Positions 42,735 through 52,555 of a stretch of 64,000 bases of DNA are shown here, piece after piece. How positions within the stretch are numbered: position 1 is the first letter of the stretch; every line of letters starts with the position of its first letter. Under the pieces are notes generated by a model. It searched no databases. It was given only the letters and a program-made list of their open reading frames with translations, and was not told where the DNA came from. Source of the DNA: Bryobacterales bacterium (lineage in GTDB: Bacteria; Acidobacteriota; Terriglobia; Bryobacterales; Bryobacteraceae); assembly GCA_020851555.1 (NCBI GenBank), contig JADZCM010000038.1:157636-221635 (forward strand), written 5' to 3'. The translations under genes and the position numbers were made by a program.

Positions 42735-44291
42735 CTAGGACACTTTCAGCCGCAGGATGGTGAGCGAGTGCCGCGGGAACGTGTAAGTGAAGCCGTTGCC
42801 CGCCGCCGCAAGGGCGCTGGTCCGGGTTGCCGGCCGCACCCGCTCCACCCCGAAGTCGTTCGTGGCTTTGAGATCGGGGTTGTTCAACTCCCAGACCGCG
42901 GCTTCGGCGCCTATCTGGCCGGCGGCATTCTCGATCCGGGTCGCGATGTCCATCTTCTCGCTGCGGTTCAACACGTTCAGGCAGATGGTCCGGTCCTTGG
43001 GGGAGTACGTGCCGGAGACGTCCAGGTAGCCGAGCGCCGGCCGCGTATCGATGCGGTACGTGGGACCGCTCGTCTGCAAGTCCAGCGACAGGTTGTTGCG
43101 CTGCTTGCTGTACTCCGCCAGCGGCCAGTAGATGGTTTGCAGGTACAGGCCCTGCCGGTTGGTGAAGATGGGCGCGATGACGTTCACCAACTGCGCCAGG
43201 TTGGCCATCTTCACGCTGCTGGCGTGCCGGATGAAGGCGTTCAGGAACATGCCCATGGCAAGAGCGTCCTCGAAGTTGTAGTGCTCCTCCAGGCCGGTTT
43301 TGGCGATCTCGAACTCCGTCGTGCCCGAGCGCGCGCGGTACCAGACGTTCCACTCATCGAAGGCGATGTAGATGGGGCGCGGCGTGCGCTGGCCGTTCTG
43401 CGCTGCCTTGATCTGTCCTTCCACCACCTGTAGGCGGTACTCGAGGTCCAGCGCGTTGGCGCCCAGAAACCGTTCGAAATTGTTGCCGGGGTTCCCGATA
43501 TAAGTGTGCAGCGAGATGTAGTCGATCTCGTCCTTCAGGCGGTCCAGCACCGTGCGGTTCCAGCCGATCCAATCCGCGTTCGGTCCGAAGTTGGACGAAC
43601 CGCTTGCGATGAGCTGGATGCCGCCGTCCTGCCGCCGCATGGCCTTGGCGGCCTCCAGGGCGAATTTCGAGTAATCCTCCGCATTCTTGTGGCCCAGTTG
43701 CCAGGGCCCGTCGATCTCGTTCCCCAGGCCCCAGATCTTCACGTTCCAGGGCTTTTCGCGGCCGTTCTTGCGGCGCTGGCCGGCCCAGTAGGTGTTGCGG
43801 GTTTCATTGCAGTACTCCACCCACTGCCGCGCGTCGTCCACGCTGCCGAGGCCGGCATTGATGCAGATGTAGGGTTCGGCGCCGATGCGCTCGCAGTAGC
43901 GCAGGAACTCGTCGGTGCCGAAACGGTTGGTCTCCAGCGCTCCCCAGGCATGGTCCGGCCGCGCGGGACGCTGGTCGCGCGGTCCGATCCCGTCCTTCCA
44001 GTTGTAGCCCGAGGCGAAGTTGCCCCCCGGCCAGCGCAGCACCGACACGCCCAGCGGCTTCACGGCGTCCAGCACGTCCCTGCGGAAACCGTCGGCGTCG
44101 GCGAGCGGGCTGCCCTCCTCGAAGATGCCGCCGTAAATGCAGCGGCCCAGGTGTTCCACGAAATTACCGAACACATACGGATGCACTTCTCCGGCGGTCC
44201 GGTTGGTATCGATGCGGATGGCGGCCTGCGGCTGTTGACCCCGCAGGACCACGGGAAGAAAGGCGGTGAGAAGCGCTGTGCGTCGGGTCAT
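42735..44291 (-). CDS. GH51 alpha-L-arabinofuranosidase
   Basis: Removes arabinofuranosyl side chains from arabinan/arabinoxylan. 518 residues: a (beta/alpha)8 barrel with the acid/base Glu in WGLGNEIDG near 195 and the nucleophile in IAFDEWNVW near 316, then a beta-sandwich. The N-terminal motif [17 protein letters not shown] near 40 is typical of GH51. A weak signal-like start ([17 protein letters not shown]) suggests export. Its ATG overlaps the stop of the flavoprotein gene by 4 bases. Confidence 0.93.
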   Translation of the reverse strand: MTRRTALLTAFLPVVLRGQQPQAAIRIDTNRTAGEVHPYVFGNFVEHLGRCIYGGIFEEGSPLADADGFRRDVLDAVKPLGVSVLRWPGGNFASGYNWKDGIGPRDQRPARPDHAWGALETNRFGTDEFLRYCERIGAEPYICINAGLGSVDDARQWVEYCNETRNTYWAGQRRKNGREKPWNVKIWGLGNEIDGPWQLGHKNAEDYSKFALEAAKAMRRQDGGIQLIASGSSNFGPNADWIGWNRTVLDRLKDEIDYISLHTYIGNPGNNFERFLGANALDLEYRLQVVEGQIKAAQNGQRTPRPIYIAFDEWNVWYRARSGTTEFEIAKTGLEEHYNFEDALAMGMFLNAFIRHASSVKMANLAQLVNVIAPIFTNRQGLYLQTIYWPLAEYSKQRNNLSLDLQTSGPTYRIDTRPALGYLDVSGTYSPKDRTICLNVLNRSEKMDIATRIENAAGQIGAEAAVWELNNPDLKATNDFGVERVRPATRTSALAAAGNGFTYTFPRHSLTILRLKVS

Positions 44292-44863
44292 TGTCGGGTC
44301 CTCTTGAGCAGCCAGGCCATGTTGCGGCCCAGCACCTGCATTGTCTCGATGCCCTCGGCGTCCTTTTCGACCTCGCCTTTCTCGCGGCCGATGCCGATGT
44401 TCCAGTAGGACGAGCCGGGGATGATCATCTCGCTGATCAGAAAGAAGTGGTTGAGGGTGTCGAAGGCGTGAATGGCGCCCGCCCGGCGGACGGCCACCAC
44501 GGCCGCGCCCACCTTGCGGCGCAGGAGTCCGCCGTTGGCGCGGGTGACCATGCAAGCCCGGTCGATGAGCGCCTTGATCTCCGGTGATACGTCGGTGACG
44601 TAGGTCGGCGACCCGAGCAGAACGCCGTCGGCCTTGACCATCATGTCGATCAAAGCGTTGCCCTCGTCGTCCGCCTGCCCGCAACGGCCGTCTTTGCGGG
44701 AGGAGCAGGTCTTACAGGCTATACAGCCGTGGATCTTCCGCCCGGCGAGTTGAACCAGCTCGGTGTCGACGCCCTCCGCCTCCAGTTCCTGCATCACGCG
44801 GCGGAGCAGCAGGCTGGTGTTCCCATCCTTGCGGGCGCTTCCGTTGAACGCGACAACCTTCAT
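44288..44863 (-). CDS. Flavodoxin-like NADPH-dependent FMN reductase with Cys motif
   Basis: 191 residues. An FMN-binding start ([19 protein letters not shown]) and a cysteine cluster [18 protein letters not shown] near 45-62, as in iron-sulfur flavoproteins; [19 protein letters not shown] near 85 is typical of the family. Likely a cytoplasmic redox protein; partner unknown. Coupled to GH51 by the ATGA overlap. Confidence 0.87.
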   Translation of the reverse strand: MKVVAFNGSARKDGNTSLLLRRVMQELEAEGVDTELVQLAGRKIHGCIACKTCSSRKDGRCGQADDEGNALIDMMVKADGVLLGSPTYVTDVSPEIKALIDRACMVTRANGGLLRRKVGAAVVAVRRAGAIHAFDTLNHFFLISEMIIPGSSYWNIGIGREKGEVEKDAEGIETMQVLGRNMAWLLKRTRQ

Positions 44864-44925
44864 GCCAGGGTACCCCTTTCTTCCTGCGATGCCAGGAAGA
44901 AAAGTATACCCTGTTGGCGCTCAGG

Positions 44926-46200
44926 CTATGGGAACTGTAGCAATCCGATCAAGCCGCGGCTCCAGACCACGGCGTGGCTCTTTCCATCGGCGGCTTGGCA
45001 GGCCCCAGTGACCAGCCCGAAGTCGTTGATATGGAAGGCGGAGCATGAACCGCCCGGCACAAGCGGCGGCAGGGCGACGGTTCCGGTAGCAGGCGTCCAG
45101 AAGATGCCGCTCCGCTTGTTTGACGCTCTCAGGAAGCTGATTCCAACCACCTGTCCTCGGCTGTTGATAGAGTAGCCCTGCGTCTCAGTGTGGCCCGCGA
45201 GCGGCGCAATCTGTTCCATGAGGCTGGCCCCGGAGCCAGGGGGCGTCCAGCGGTAACCTCGGTAATCCGGCGCACTGGAACTGGCGCCAAGGTTGAGCGT
45301 GCCCACCACCTGCCCGGCGTCGTTCATCGCCGATGTCCCCGAGATGATGAAACCCAGGTCGCCGATTTCCACGACCGGACCCGTGGCCGGATTCGCGATG
45401 AAGATACCGGTCTTCCTGGTAACCAACAACTCGTCCGGCTGTCCCACGATGTCGCCAACGATTTGATTCCGGTTGTTGATGTGGTAAGCGCGGCTCACGC
45501 CGGAAATGCCCAGAGTCGTCGCCAGATTCACAATGGGCGAGGAGCGGCTTGGCCAGTACACTGCGTAAAGCCCCCCATACCCTCCCGCATATTCGCGGCT
45601 CGCGCCGACAATCCGCCCGGAGTCGTTGATCGCCTCGGCGCGGCTATGGCCGACTCCCAACCCCGCCAGGCTGCCCAGGTCCCGCATGCCCGTAGAGCGG
45701 CTCCAGTAGAAAGCCCGTTCGTAGGGCGGATTACCGAGCGAGTACTGGCCCTCCTGGCTGAAGCCGACCATCTCACCCAGGCGGTTCATGGCCCGGACGA
45801 CGGTAGAGTCGTCCGGTCTTCCGGCCAGCGAGCCGATGTCAATCATGCGACCCAACGCGCTCCAGAAGAAGACACGATGCGTGGCCGGAGGGCCGGGGGA
45901 AGTCAACGAACCTCCCACGCGGCCTAGTGCGTCGACGTACACGCTGGTGGCGCACATCTCACCTATGGTCCCCAGGTCCTTCATGCCCGTCAGCAGGTTC
46001 CATAGAAAAGCGTTGCAGCGGGCGTCCGGGGTAGAACTGCTCCCCGTAACCTGACCGATCCAGTTGCTGCTGTGGGCGCTGCTCACGGTGAAACCCGGGA
46101 GCACGCCGAGATCTCTCACCTGATAGCTTCCGCCCACCTGCGCCGCGAGCGGCGCCAGCGCAAGAAGAGCGATGACAAACAAAATGCTGAGCTTTCGCAT
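44926..46200 (-). CDS. Secreted HAF-repeat protein
   Basis: 424 residues with a signal peptide (MRKLSILFVIALLALAPLAAQ) and about seven imperfect HAF-type repeats of ~45 residues: each has an xAFLW/xVFFWS strand, xGMxDLGSLxG, then xAINDxGxIVGxS. This beta-propeller-like repeat is common in Acidobacteria and Planctomycetes secreted proteins with unknown role. Confidence 0.85.
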   Translation of the reverse strand: MRKLSILFVIALLALAPLAAQVGGSYQVRDLGVLPGFTVSSAHSSNWIGQVTGSSSTPDARCNAFLWNLLTGMKDLGTIGEMCATSVYVDALGRVGGSLTSPGPPATHRVFFWSALGRMIDIGSLAGRPDDSTVVRAMNRLGEMVGFSQEGQYSLGNPPYERAFYWSRSTGMRDLGSLAGLGVGHSRAEAINDSGRIVGASREYAGGYGGLYAVYWPSRSSPIVNLATTLGISGVSRAYHINNRNQIVGDIVGQPDELLVTRKTGIFIANPATGPVVEIGDLGFIISGTSAMNDAGQVVGTLNLGASSSAPDYRGYRWTPPGSGASLMEQIAPLAGHTETQGYSINSRGQVVGISFLRASNKRSGIFWTPATGTVALPPLVPGGSCSAFHINDFGLVTGACQAADGKSHAVVWSRGLIGLLQFP

Positions 46201-46355
46201 GATCCAGTGCCTCCTCTAATTCGGACAACAAAGCCCCAAATGAGTACACCCCGATGCTAGATCCGGTCGCCGGGGATGTCAAGGGGAAGGCGCCCTCCCG
46301 GGACCCGCGGTTGCCCGTGGCCGGAGCGGCCGCCCTCGCCCCTGCTGATCTGGGG

Positions 46356-46361
46356 TATAAT
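46356..46361 (+). promoter_or_regulatory. -10 box (TATAAT) for cspA
   Basis: A perfect TATAAT lies 183 bases before the cspA start codon; a start site near 46368 would give a leader of about 177 bases, as in known cold-shock genes. No good -35 is visible. Confidence 0.55.
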
Positions 46362-46407
46362 AGCTGACGGCGTACGACTCTTGTCTTTGTTTGCCCAACA
46401 GGTACTC

Positions 46408-46430
46408 AAGGCGCCCCGGGGGCGCGCCTT
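46408..46430 (+). promoter_or_regulatory. Hairpin in the cspA leader
   Basis: AAGGCGC / GCGCCTT form a perfect 7-bp stem with a 9-base GC loop, about 40 bases into the predicted leader. It may act in temperature-dependent folding; inferred. Confidence 0.4.
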
Positions 46431-46544
46431 ACCCCTACATGCAAAATGACGTGCGGTGCAGGTGTGCCGCCGGGAGACCATTGACGGCCTGAGGCGAACG
46501 AGATCGGTAGGCGGCGTCGGAGAACAATCCAAGCAGGGAAGTGT

Positions 46545-46751
46545 ATGAAGGAAACAGGAACTGTGAAGTGGTTCAACGCTGCGAAGGGCTACGGCTTCAT
46601 CCAGCGCGATAACGGGGACGATGTGTTCGTGCATTACTCAGCCATCGTGGCGGACGGCTATCGATCTCTCGAAGAAGGCTCCAGGGTTGAGTTCGAGGTC
46701 ACGCGCGGCCCGAAAGGGCTGGCTGCGGCCAACGTCTCACCGACCAACTAG
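46545..46751 (+). CDS. cspA: Cold-shock protein
   Basis: 68 residues, the OB fold that binds single-stranded RNA. The RNP1 motif KGYGFIQRD and RNP2-like DVFVHYSAI are present, starting [25 protein letters not shown] before the ATG. Long leader with its own promoter (above). The next gene, infA, follows 91 bases later. Confidence 0.96.
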   Translation: MKETGTVKWFNAAKGYGFIQRDNGDDVFVHYSAIVADGYRSLEEGSRVEFEVTRGPKGLAAANVSPTN

Positions 46752-46842
46752 GCCGGACTATCGCCAGGGCCGGAGGGCGGCGTGTAGAGCCGCCCTGCCG
46801 TCCCTGGCGCGCTGTATCTGAACCGCGGGTTCAAGGAGGAGG

Positions 46843-47061
46843 ATGAGTAAGGAAGACTGTATTGAAGTGACTGGAGTCGTTGTTGAGAAGTTCCCCAGCG
46901 GCCTGTTCAGCGTACAACTGGATCAGGAGCGCACCATATTGGCGCACCTGGCCGGCAAGCTTCGGCGCAATCGGATTCGCGTGCTGGCCGGCGACCGCGT
47001 GACCCTGGAGATGTCGCCGTACGACCTCACCAAGGGCCGCATCACCTACCGGCACAAGTAG
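46843..47061 (+). CDS. infA: Translation initiation factor IF-1
   Basis: 72 residues, full length, with the OB-fold motifs ECTGVV-like [40 protein letters not shown] and [25 protein letters not shown] precedes the ATG. IF-1 assists IF-2 and IF-3 at the ribosomal A site. It may be a second infA copy, since the ribosomal-protein operon copy would be elsewhere; not testable here. Confidence 0.96.
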   Translation: MSKEDCIEVTGVVVEKFPSGLFSVQLDQERTILAHLAGKLRRNRIRVLAGDRVTLEMSPYDLTKGRITYRHK

Positions 47062-47147
47062 ACCCGCCCGTGACCCGTTTCGCCTGGCTGGTTTCGCCTC
47101 GCGCCCTCCACCGTGCCGCCTGACCCGATCCTCAATCCGGTCTGCCG

Positions 47148-48278
47148 ATGCCATACCGGATCCTGCTGATCGCCGGCACCCGCCCGGAGGCAATCAAGCT
47201 TTCCCCGGTGGCCCTGCACCTGCGTTCGCGCCCGGATGAGTTCGAGGCCAGGGTCTGCGTGACCGCGCAGCACCGCGAGATGCTGGACCAGGTGCTCGAC
47301 GCCTTCTCCGTGGTCCCGGATCATGACCTGAACCTGAAGGAACCGGGGCAGACGCTCTACCAATCCACGTCCCGGATTCTCGCCGGGCTGGAGCCGGTTC
47401 TCAAGGCCGAAAGCCCGCACATGGTGCTGGTGCAGGGCGATACCACGACCACCCTGTGTGGAGCGCTGGCGGCGTTCTACGGCCGGGTGCCCGTCGGCCA
47501 CGTGGAGGCTGGGCTTCGCACCGGCGACCCGTATCAGCCGTTTCCTGAAGAGATGAACCGGGTGCTTGCCACACGGCTCGCCTCCCTCCACTTCGCCGCG
47601 ACCGAAGGCGCTGCCCGCCATCTGCGGGAGGAGGGAATAGCCGAAAGCAGCATCGGGGTCACGGGGAATCCCGGGATCGATGCGGTGCTTTACGTCCTCG
47701 ATGCCCTGGAACGCGGGACGCTCAAAGGCGACTCCTGGCCTCAACTCGATCCCTCCCGCAAGCTCATTCTGGTGACCGCGCACCGGCGGGAGAGCTTCGG
47801 CGCGGGCTTCGAACGGATCTGCTCCGCCCTGGCGCGGCTGAGCCGCCGGACGGACGTGGAGATCGTGTACCCGGTCCACCCCAACCCAAACGTCCGGGCG
47901 GCTGTCACCCGCCGCCTGGAAGGGCTCCCGCGCATCCATCTGGTGGAGCCGGTCGATTACATCCCGTTTGTCGATCTCATGCGCCGCGCCCGCATCCTGC
48001 TGACCGACTCCGGCGGCATTCAGGAAGAGGGGCCTTCTTTAGGCAAGCCGGTTCTCGTCATGCGGGACAAGACCGAACGGCCCGAGGCGGTGGAAGCCGG
48101 CTCCGTCAGGCTGGTCGGCACCGACGAGGACCGGATCGTCGCTGAAACGCAGAAGCTCCTCGATGACGAACTGGAATACAGCCGCATGACTCGCGTTCAC
48201 AACCCCTATGGGGACGGTCGCGCGAGCCCCCGGATTGCGGAGCTAATCCTCTCATTCCTCGGACGAAAGCAGGGCTGA
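47148..48278 (+). CDS. wecB: UDP-N-acetylglucosamine 2-epimerase
   Basis: Converts UDP-GlcNAc to UDP-ManNAc for surface polysaccharide. 376 residues with LIAGTRPEAIKLSPVALHLRS near 5, QHREMLDQVL, VLVQGDTTTTLCGALAAF, GHVEAGLRTGDPYQPFPEEMNR, VTAHRRESFG and DSGGIQEEGPSLGKPVLVMRDKTERPE. These are the standard non-hydrolysing epimerase motifs. No other capsule gene is adjacent. Confidence 0.94.
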   Translation: MPYRILLIAGTRPEAIKLSPVALHLRSRPDEFEARVCVTAQHREMLDQVLDAFSVVPDHDLNLKEPGQTLYQSTSRILAGLEPVLKAESPHMVLVQGDTTTTLCGALAAFYGRVPVGHVEAGLRTGDPYQPFPEEMNRVLATRLASLHFAATEGAARHLREEGIAESSIGVTGNPGIDAVLYVLDALERGTLKGDSWPQLDPSRKLILVTAHRRESFGAGFERICSALARLSRRTDVEIVYPVHPNPNVRAAVTRRLEGLPRIHLVEPVDYIPFVDLMRRARILLTDSGGIQEEGPSLGKPVLVMRDKTERPEAVEAGSVRLVGTDEDRIVAETQKLLDDELEYSRMTRVHNPYGDGRASPRIAELILSFLGRKQG

Positions 48279-48341
48279 GGAGAGCCCTCTCCACCCCGGC
48301 CGGCCCCTCCTTCCGGCGCCGGCGGTGTGGGAGCGCCGGCC

Positions 48342-48347
48342 TATAAT
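48342..48347 (+). promoter_or_regulatory. -10 box giving a nearly leaderless AAA transcript
   Basis: TATAAT in CTATAATG ends 9 bases before the ATG at 48356. A start 6-8 bases on leaves almost no leader. No -35 visible. Confidence 0.45.
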
Positions 48348-48355
48348 GTGGCCGG

Positions 48356-49438
48356 ATGGAGACCAGGGGAATGAAAAGCGCCGCCGCGCCGGGCCGGCAG
48401 AGACGGAGTGCAGCCGTCGTGCCGCCGCCTTCGGGCATCGCTTCCATGCTGTCGAAGAGAGTTGTGGGGCAGCCCTCGGCTCTGGAAGCGATCGTGCCTT
48501 ACGTCCAGGTGTACCAGGCCGGCTTGGCGCCCGAAGGCCGGCCTGCCGGAGTCTTCCTGCTGCTCGGCCCCACCGGCACCGGCAAGACCAAGACGGTGGA
48601 GGCTTTGGCCGAAGTCCTGCACGGCAGCGAGAAATGCCTCCTCAGGGTTGATTGCGGCGAGTTCCAAATGGAGCACGAGGTCGCCAAGCTGATCGGCGCG
48701 CCTCCCGGCTATCTGGGCCACCGCGAAACGCAGCCCATGCTGACGCAGCAGAAACTGGCCGCCGCCACCAGCGAGAAGTCGAGCCTCGCCCTGGTGCTGT
48801 TCGACGAAGTGGAAAAGGCCGCTCCCTCGCTGACGCGCCTTCTGCTCGGCATCCTGGACAAGGCCACGCTGCGCCTGGGGGACAATACCACGGTCAACTT
48901 CGAGCGCAGCCTGATCTTCCTTACCAGCAACCTCGGGAGCCGCGGAATGATGAAGGAACTCCGGCCGGACTTCGGCTTTACGGCGGGTGCTGTACCGCCG
49001 CGCGTAGACATGGACCGGAAGCTGGAGAGCATCGGAACCGGAGCGGCCCGCCGCAAGTTCCCGCCCGAGTTTCTCAACCGTATAGACCGTGTGATCACCT
49101 ACCGCCCGCTCGGCGAGCGCGCCCTCGCCGAGATCCTGGATCAGCACATCGCCGACTTCCAGCGCCACGTGGGAGCGCGGTTGGGGCCCAACACCGTCGA
49201 TATCGAGGTTCCTCCCGGGACCCGCCGCGTTCTTCTGCGCAAGGGCGCCAGCCCGGCTTGCGGCGCGCGGGAGCTCAAGCGTACCCTGCACCGGCATCTC
49301 ACCGAGCCCCTGGCGGCGCTTGTCTCCGGCGGCGCGCTCGAACCCGGGTGCTGCCTGCGCCTGGTTCTCAACGAGAGGGACGGCCGGCTGGTCCTTGAGC
49401 CCGAAACCGCCGCGGCCCCCGCCGATGATGGATACTGA
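48356..49438 (+). CDS. Single-module AAA+ ATPase of the ClpA/ClpB D2 type
   Basis: 360 residues. Walker A GPTGTGKT near 75, pore-loop-like GAPPGYLG near 120, Walker B VLFDEVEKA near 155, sensor-1 FLTSNLG, Arg finger in FLNRID, and a ClpB-type D2-small domain (ARELKRTLHRHL, sensor 2). There is no N-domain or D1 and no proteolytic partner nearby. Role unknown: unfoldase or chaperone-like. An alternate start is the ATG at 48371. Confidence 0.85.
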   Translation: METRGMKSAAAPGRQRRSAAVVPPPSGIASMLSKRVVGQPSALEAIVPYVQVYQAGLAPEGRPAGVFLLLGPTGTGKTKTVEALAEVLHGSEKCLLRVDCGEFQMEHEVAKLIGAPPGYLGHRETQPMLTQQKLAAATSEKSSLALVLFDEVEKAAPSLTRLLLGILDKATLRLGDNTTVNFERSLIFLTSNLGSRGMMKELRPDFGFTAGAVPPRVDMDRKLESIGTGAARRKFPPEFLNRIDRVITYRPLGERALAEILDQHIADFQRHVGARLGPNTVDIEVPPGTRRVLLRKGASPACGARELKRTLHRHLTEPLAALVSGGALEPGCCLRLVLNERDGRLVLEPETAAAPADDGY

Positions 49439-49444
49439 CGGTTG

Positions 49445-50266
49445 ATGGCCGGAACTCTGTACCTGGTGGCGACTCCCATCGGCAACCTCGAGGACATCAC
49501 CCACCGGGCGCTGCGGGTTCTGGGCGAGGCGGACCTGGTCGCTTGCGAAGATACCCGCCGCACGCGCCAGTTGTTGAACCACTACGGAATCCGCACGCCG
49601 CTGGTCAGCTACCACGAGCACAATGAGGCCTCACGCTCGGAGGAACTGCTCGGGCGGTTGCGGCGGGGCGTGAGTGTCGCGCTGGTTTCCGACGCGGGTA
49701 CGCCGCTCATCTCGGACCCGGGATACCGGCTGGTCGCCCAAGCCGCGGCGGAGGGAATTCGGGTGGAACCGGTCCCCGGCCCGTGCGCCTGCGTGGCGGC
49801 GCTGGCGGCTTCGGGGCTTTCCGCCGGCGCCTTCCACTTTGCCGGGTTCCTTCCTTCCAAGGCGGGACAGCGGCGCGCGGCTCTTGAGGGGCTGAAGACC
49901 ATCGCCGCTACGCTGGTCTTCTACGAAGCGCCGCACCGCATTCTGGCCGCCCTGGAGGACATCGAGGCCGTCCTGGGTCCGCGGCCCGTGGTCCTGGCGC
50001 GCGAGGTGACCAAGCTGCACGAGGAGTTCCTGCGCGGCACGGCTGCGGAATTAGCCGTGGTGCTGAAAGCGCGGCCTGCCGTCAAGGGGGAGATCACGCT
50101 CATCGTCGGGCGTCCGGACGCGCCCGCCGGGGATGGGAGGCCGCTCGGCGAGGCGGTCGAGGAGATGGTGAGGAGCGGGACGCCCCGCATGGACGCCATC
50201 AAGGCCGTCGCCCGGCGGCGCGGTCTCTCCAAGCGCGAAGTGTACAGAGCCCTGCAAAGCGGATAG
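49445..50266 (+). CDS. rsmI: 16S rRNA 2'-O-ribose C1402 methyltransferase
   Basis: Methylates the 2'-OH of C1402 in the decoding centre. 273 residues of the SAM-dependent YraL family: LVATPIGNLEDIT at 7-19, CEDTRRTRQLLNHYGI, SDAGTPLISDPGYRLV, VFYEAPHRI, and a C-terminal extension (GLSKREVYRAL). ATG at 49445 was chosen over TTG at 49442. Convergent with manC. Confidence 0.94.
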   Translation: MAGTLYLVATPIGNLEDITHRALRVLGEADLVACEDTRRTRQLLNHYGIRTPLVSYHEHNEASRSEELLGRLRRGVSVALVSDAGTPLISDPGYRLVAQAAAEGIRVEPVPGPCACVAALAASGLSAGAFHFAGFLPSKAGQRRAALEGLKTIAATLVFYEAPHRILAALEDIEAVLGPRPVVLAREVTKLHEEFLRGTAAELAVVLKARPAVKGEITLIVGRPDAPAGDGRPLGEAVEEMVRSGTPRMDAIKAVARRRGLSKREVYRALQSG

Positions 50267-50287
50267 GCGCCCGCCGCCGGCCGGCGG

Positions 50288-51385
50288 CTATGCGTACTCG
50301 TCGCCGAACAGGCCGGCGATCTTCTCCTGTAGAGCCTTGATCGATTCGGCCTGGTCCTTCCGGCACACCAGCGTCGCGTCCCTTGTATGCACGATGATCA
50401 AGTCCTCGCAGCCGAGCGCGGCGATCAGGTGGCCGGGATCGCTCGACACGGCCAGGGATCCAGTGGTCTTCTCCAGCAGGCTTCTCGCGGCGGCCACGGC
50501 GTTCCCCCGCTCGTCCGCCGCGCAGGTCTTGGCGAAAGTCGCCCAGGAGCCGACGTCCATCCACTCCAGCGGCATGGGCAGCGCGGCCACGCGCACGGCG
50601 CTGTCGCGTGACGCGGGCTCCATCACGGCATAGTCCACGCTCACTTTCCGGAACTGAGGATAGACCTCCCGGAGCACGGCTTCCCGCCGCGGCGTGTTCC
50701 AGGCGTCCGCCACTCGGGCCAGACCGGCGAACACGGCGGGCTCATAGCGGCGCACGCAGTCGAGCAGGGTGGCCGCTCGCCAGACGAACATCCCGCTGTT
50801 CCAGAGAAAGCGGCCCGGTCCGGCCTCATAGTACAGTTGGGCGGTCCCGGCGTCGGGCTTTTCCCGAAACTGGCGGACCGTCACCGCGGAGCCGCCCAGC
50901 TTCTCGCCAAGTTCCAGGTAGCCGTACCCGGTGGCGCCGGAGGACGGTTCGATGCCGAAGGTCACCAGCGCGCACGGCGTGCTCTCCACCACTTCGAAAC
51001 CCTCGCGCACGATTCGCTGGAATACGCCGGCCGGCCGGATCAGGTGGTCCGCCGGGAACACCGCCATGGACGCCTCGGGGTCCCCGGCCTGAATGGCGGC
51101 GGCGCTGTACCCGATAGCGCCCAGCGTGTCCCGCCCTTGGGGCTCGCCCAGGAATCGCACCGGGCCGAGTTCCGGCAGGGCGGCCAACACGGCGTCGCGG
51201 TGGCGCTCGCCGGCGCACACCCAGCAGTGGTCCGGCGGGACCAGGCCGGCGGCCCGTTCCCACGCCAACTGCAACAGGCTCTTCCCGCCTATGAACGGAA
51301 TCAGTTGCTTGGGCGTGTCTCTCCGGCTCATGGGCCAGAGCCTCACCCCCGAACCTCCGGCGAGAATCAGCGCGTGCCGTGCCAT
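50288..51385 (-). CDS. manC: Mannose-1-phosphate guanylyltransferase
   Basis: Makes GDP-mannose from mannose-1-phosphate and GTP. 365 residues with LILAGGSGVRLWPMSRRDTPKQ near 6-27, FREKPD (Mg site region) near 168 and WNSGMFVWRA near 190. It lacks the C-terminal isomerase domain of bifunctional ManC/AlgA enzymes. Its start lies 3 bases from the stop of the GME-like gene, so the two are one operon making and converting GDP-mannose. Confidence 0.93.
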   Translation of the reverse strand: MARHALILAGGSGVRLWPMSRRDTPKQLIPFIGGKSLLQLAWERAAGLVPPDHCWVCAGERHRDAVLAALPELGPVRFLGEPQGRDTLGAIGYSAAAIQAGDPEASMAVFPADHLIRPAGVFQRIVREGFEVVESTPCALVTFGIEPSSGATGYGYLELGEKLGGSAVTVRQFREKPDAGTAQLYYEAGPGRFLWNSGMFVWRAATLLDCVRRYEPAVFAGLARVADAWNTPRREAVLREVYPQFRKVSVDYAVMEPASRDSAVRVAALPMPLEWMDVGSWATFAKTCAADERGNAVAAARSLLEKTTGSLAVSSDPGHLIAALGCEDLIIVHTRDATLVCRKDQAESIKALQEKIAGLFGDEYA

Positions 51386-51388
51386 TTT

Positions 51389-52387
51389 CTAAGAGAGCGC
51401 GCGTTCGCCGCGCTGCCGCTTCATGTATTGATCGTAGATCCAGGAGTAGGTCTTCTCCAGGCCCTCGCGCAGCGGGATGGAAGGCTCCCAGCCGAGGTGC
51501 GAACGCAGGCGGGTGTTGTCGCTGTTGCGGCCGGCGACGCCCTGGGGTGCGCCGGGAAGATAGACGCGCTTCAGCTTCACCCCCGCGATCCCCTCCACCA
51601 GGTCGACCAGGCGGTTCACGCTGACCAGTTCGCTCGACCCCAGGTTGACCGGCTCCGTCAGCCCGGAGGCCAGGATCATCTGGGTTCCCTTCAGGCAGTC
51701 GTCGATGTACATGAAGCTGCGCGTGCGCTCACCCGTTCCCCAGATCTCGATTTCTTTTCCGCCGCTCACCTTGGCCTGGATCACCTTCCGGCAGATGGCA
51801 GCGGGCGCTTTTTCGCGGCCTCCGTCCCAGGTGCCGTGGGGGCCGTACACGTTGTGGAAGCGGGCAACCCGCGTCGCCAGGCCGTAGTCCTCGCGGAAAT
51901 GGCGGCACATCCGTTCGCTGAAGAGTTTCTCCCACCCGTAGCCGTCCTCGGCCAGCGCGGGGTAGGCGTCCTCCTCCTTAAGAGAGGTGACCTCTGGATC
52001 CTTCTGCTTCTCGGCGTTGTAGACACAGGCCGAAGAGGAGAAAAAATACCGCTCCACGCCGCAGTCCCTGGCCGCCAGCAGCATGTGCGTGTTGATGAGC
52101 ACGCTGAGCATGCACAGCGCCTTGTTGTTTTCGATGAATCCCATGCCGCCCATGTTGGCGGCCAGGTTGTACACCCGCCGCGCGCCTCGGGCGGCCAGCA
52201 GGCAATTCTCCCTGGTTTCCAGGTCCAGCACGAGGTTCTCGGCATCCTCGAACTTCTGATACCACTCCCCGAACGGCTTGATGTCGACAGCGCGGATCCT
52301 TTTGCAGCCCTGGCGGCGCAGGTCTGCCACGAGACTGCCGCCGATAAACCCGCCGGCGCCCGTGACCAGGATCAGGTCATCCCGCAA
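51389..52387 (-). CDS. GDP-mannose 3,5-epimerase-like NDP-sugar epimerase
   Basis: 332 residues, extended SDR. GAGGFIGG near 11 binds NAD. NLAANMGGMGFIENNKA near 75, SSSACVYN near 115, YGWEKL (Tyr/Lys) near 148, GRFHN-like ARFHNVYGPHGTWDGGREKAPAAICRK near 172 and GRNSDN near 285 match plant GDP-mannose 3,5-epimerase, including the Cys of SSAC and the Lys of REKAPA used for epimerisation. Converts GDP-mannose to GDP-L-galactose or GDP-L-gulose. Adjacent to manC, which makes the substrate. Confidence 0.85.
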   Translation of the reverse strand: MRDDLILVTGAGGFIGGSLVADLRRQGCKRIRAVDIKPFGEWYQKFEDAENLVLDLETRENCLLAARGARRVYNLAANMGGMGFIENNKALCMLSVLINTHMLLAARDCGVERYFFSSSACVYNAEKQKDPEVTSLKEEDAYPALAEDGYGWEKLFSERMCRHFREDYGLATRVARFHNVYGPHGTWDGGREKAPAAICRKVIQAKVSGGKEIEIWGTGERTRSFMYIDDCLKGTQMILASGLTEPVNLGSSELVSVNRLVDLVEGIAGVKLKRVYLPGAPQGVAGRNSDNTRLRSHLGWEPSIPLREGLEKTYSWIYDQYMKRQRGERALS

Positions 52388-52555
52388 GATGGCCTCCTTT
52401 CCTTCTCATCAAGCATCGCCGAGGGAGGCGGGACCGCGCAACCGCCGCCGCGCCGGTCCACGCTGTTCCGGTGAACTTGTCTTTCGGGAGGCTGAGGTGA
52501 ACGGTCATGGGCGCCGGCCGCCCCAGCGTACTATCATTTCTGGGAAGGAGTCCCC

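Noticed and set aside
46257..46634. Minus-strand frame overlapping cspA
   Set aside because: It overlaps a certain gene and the leader of cspA, without motifs.
50273..50288. 16-base perfect palindrome between rsmI and manC as a terminator or operator
   Set aside because: Pure GGC/GCC repeats in a GC-rich genome, overlapping the stop codon of manC and lacking a loop or T-run.
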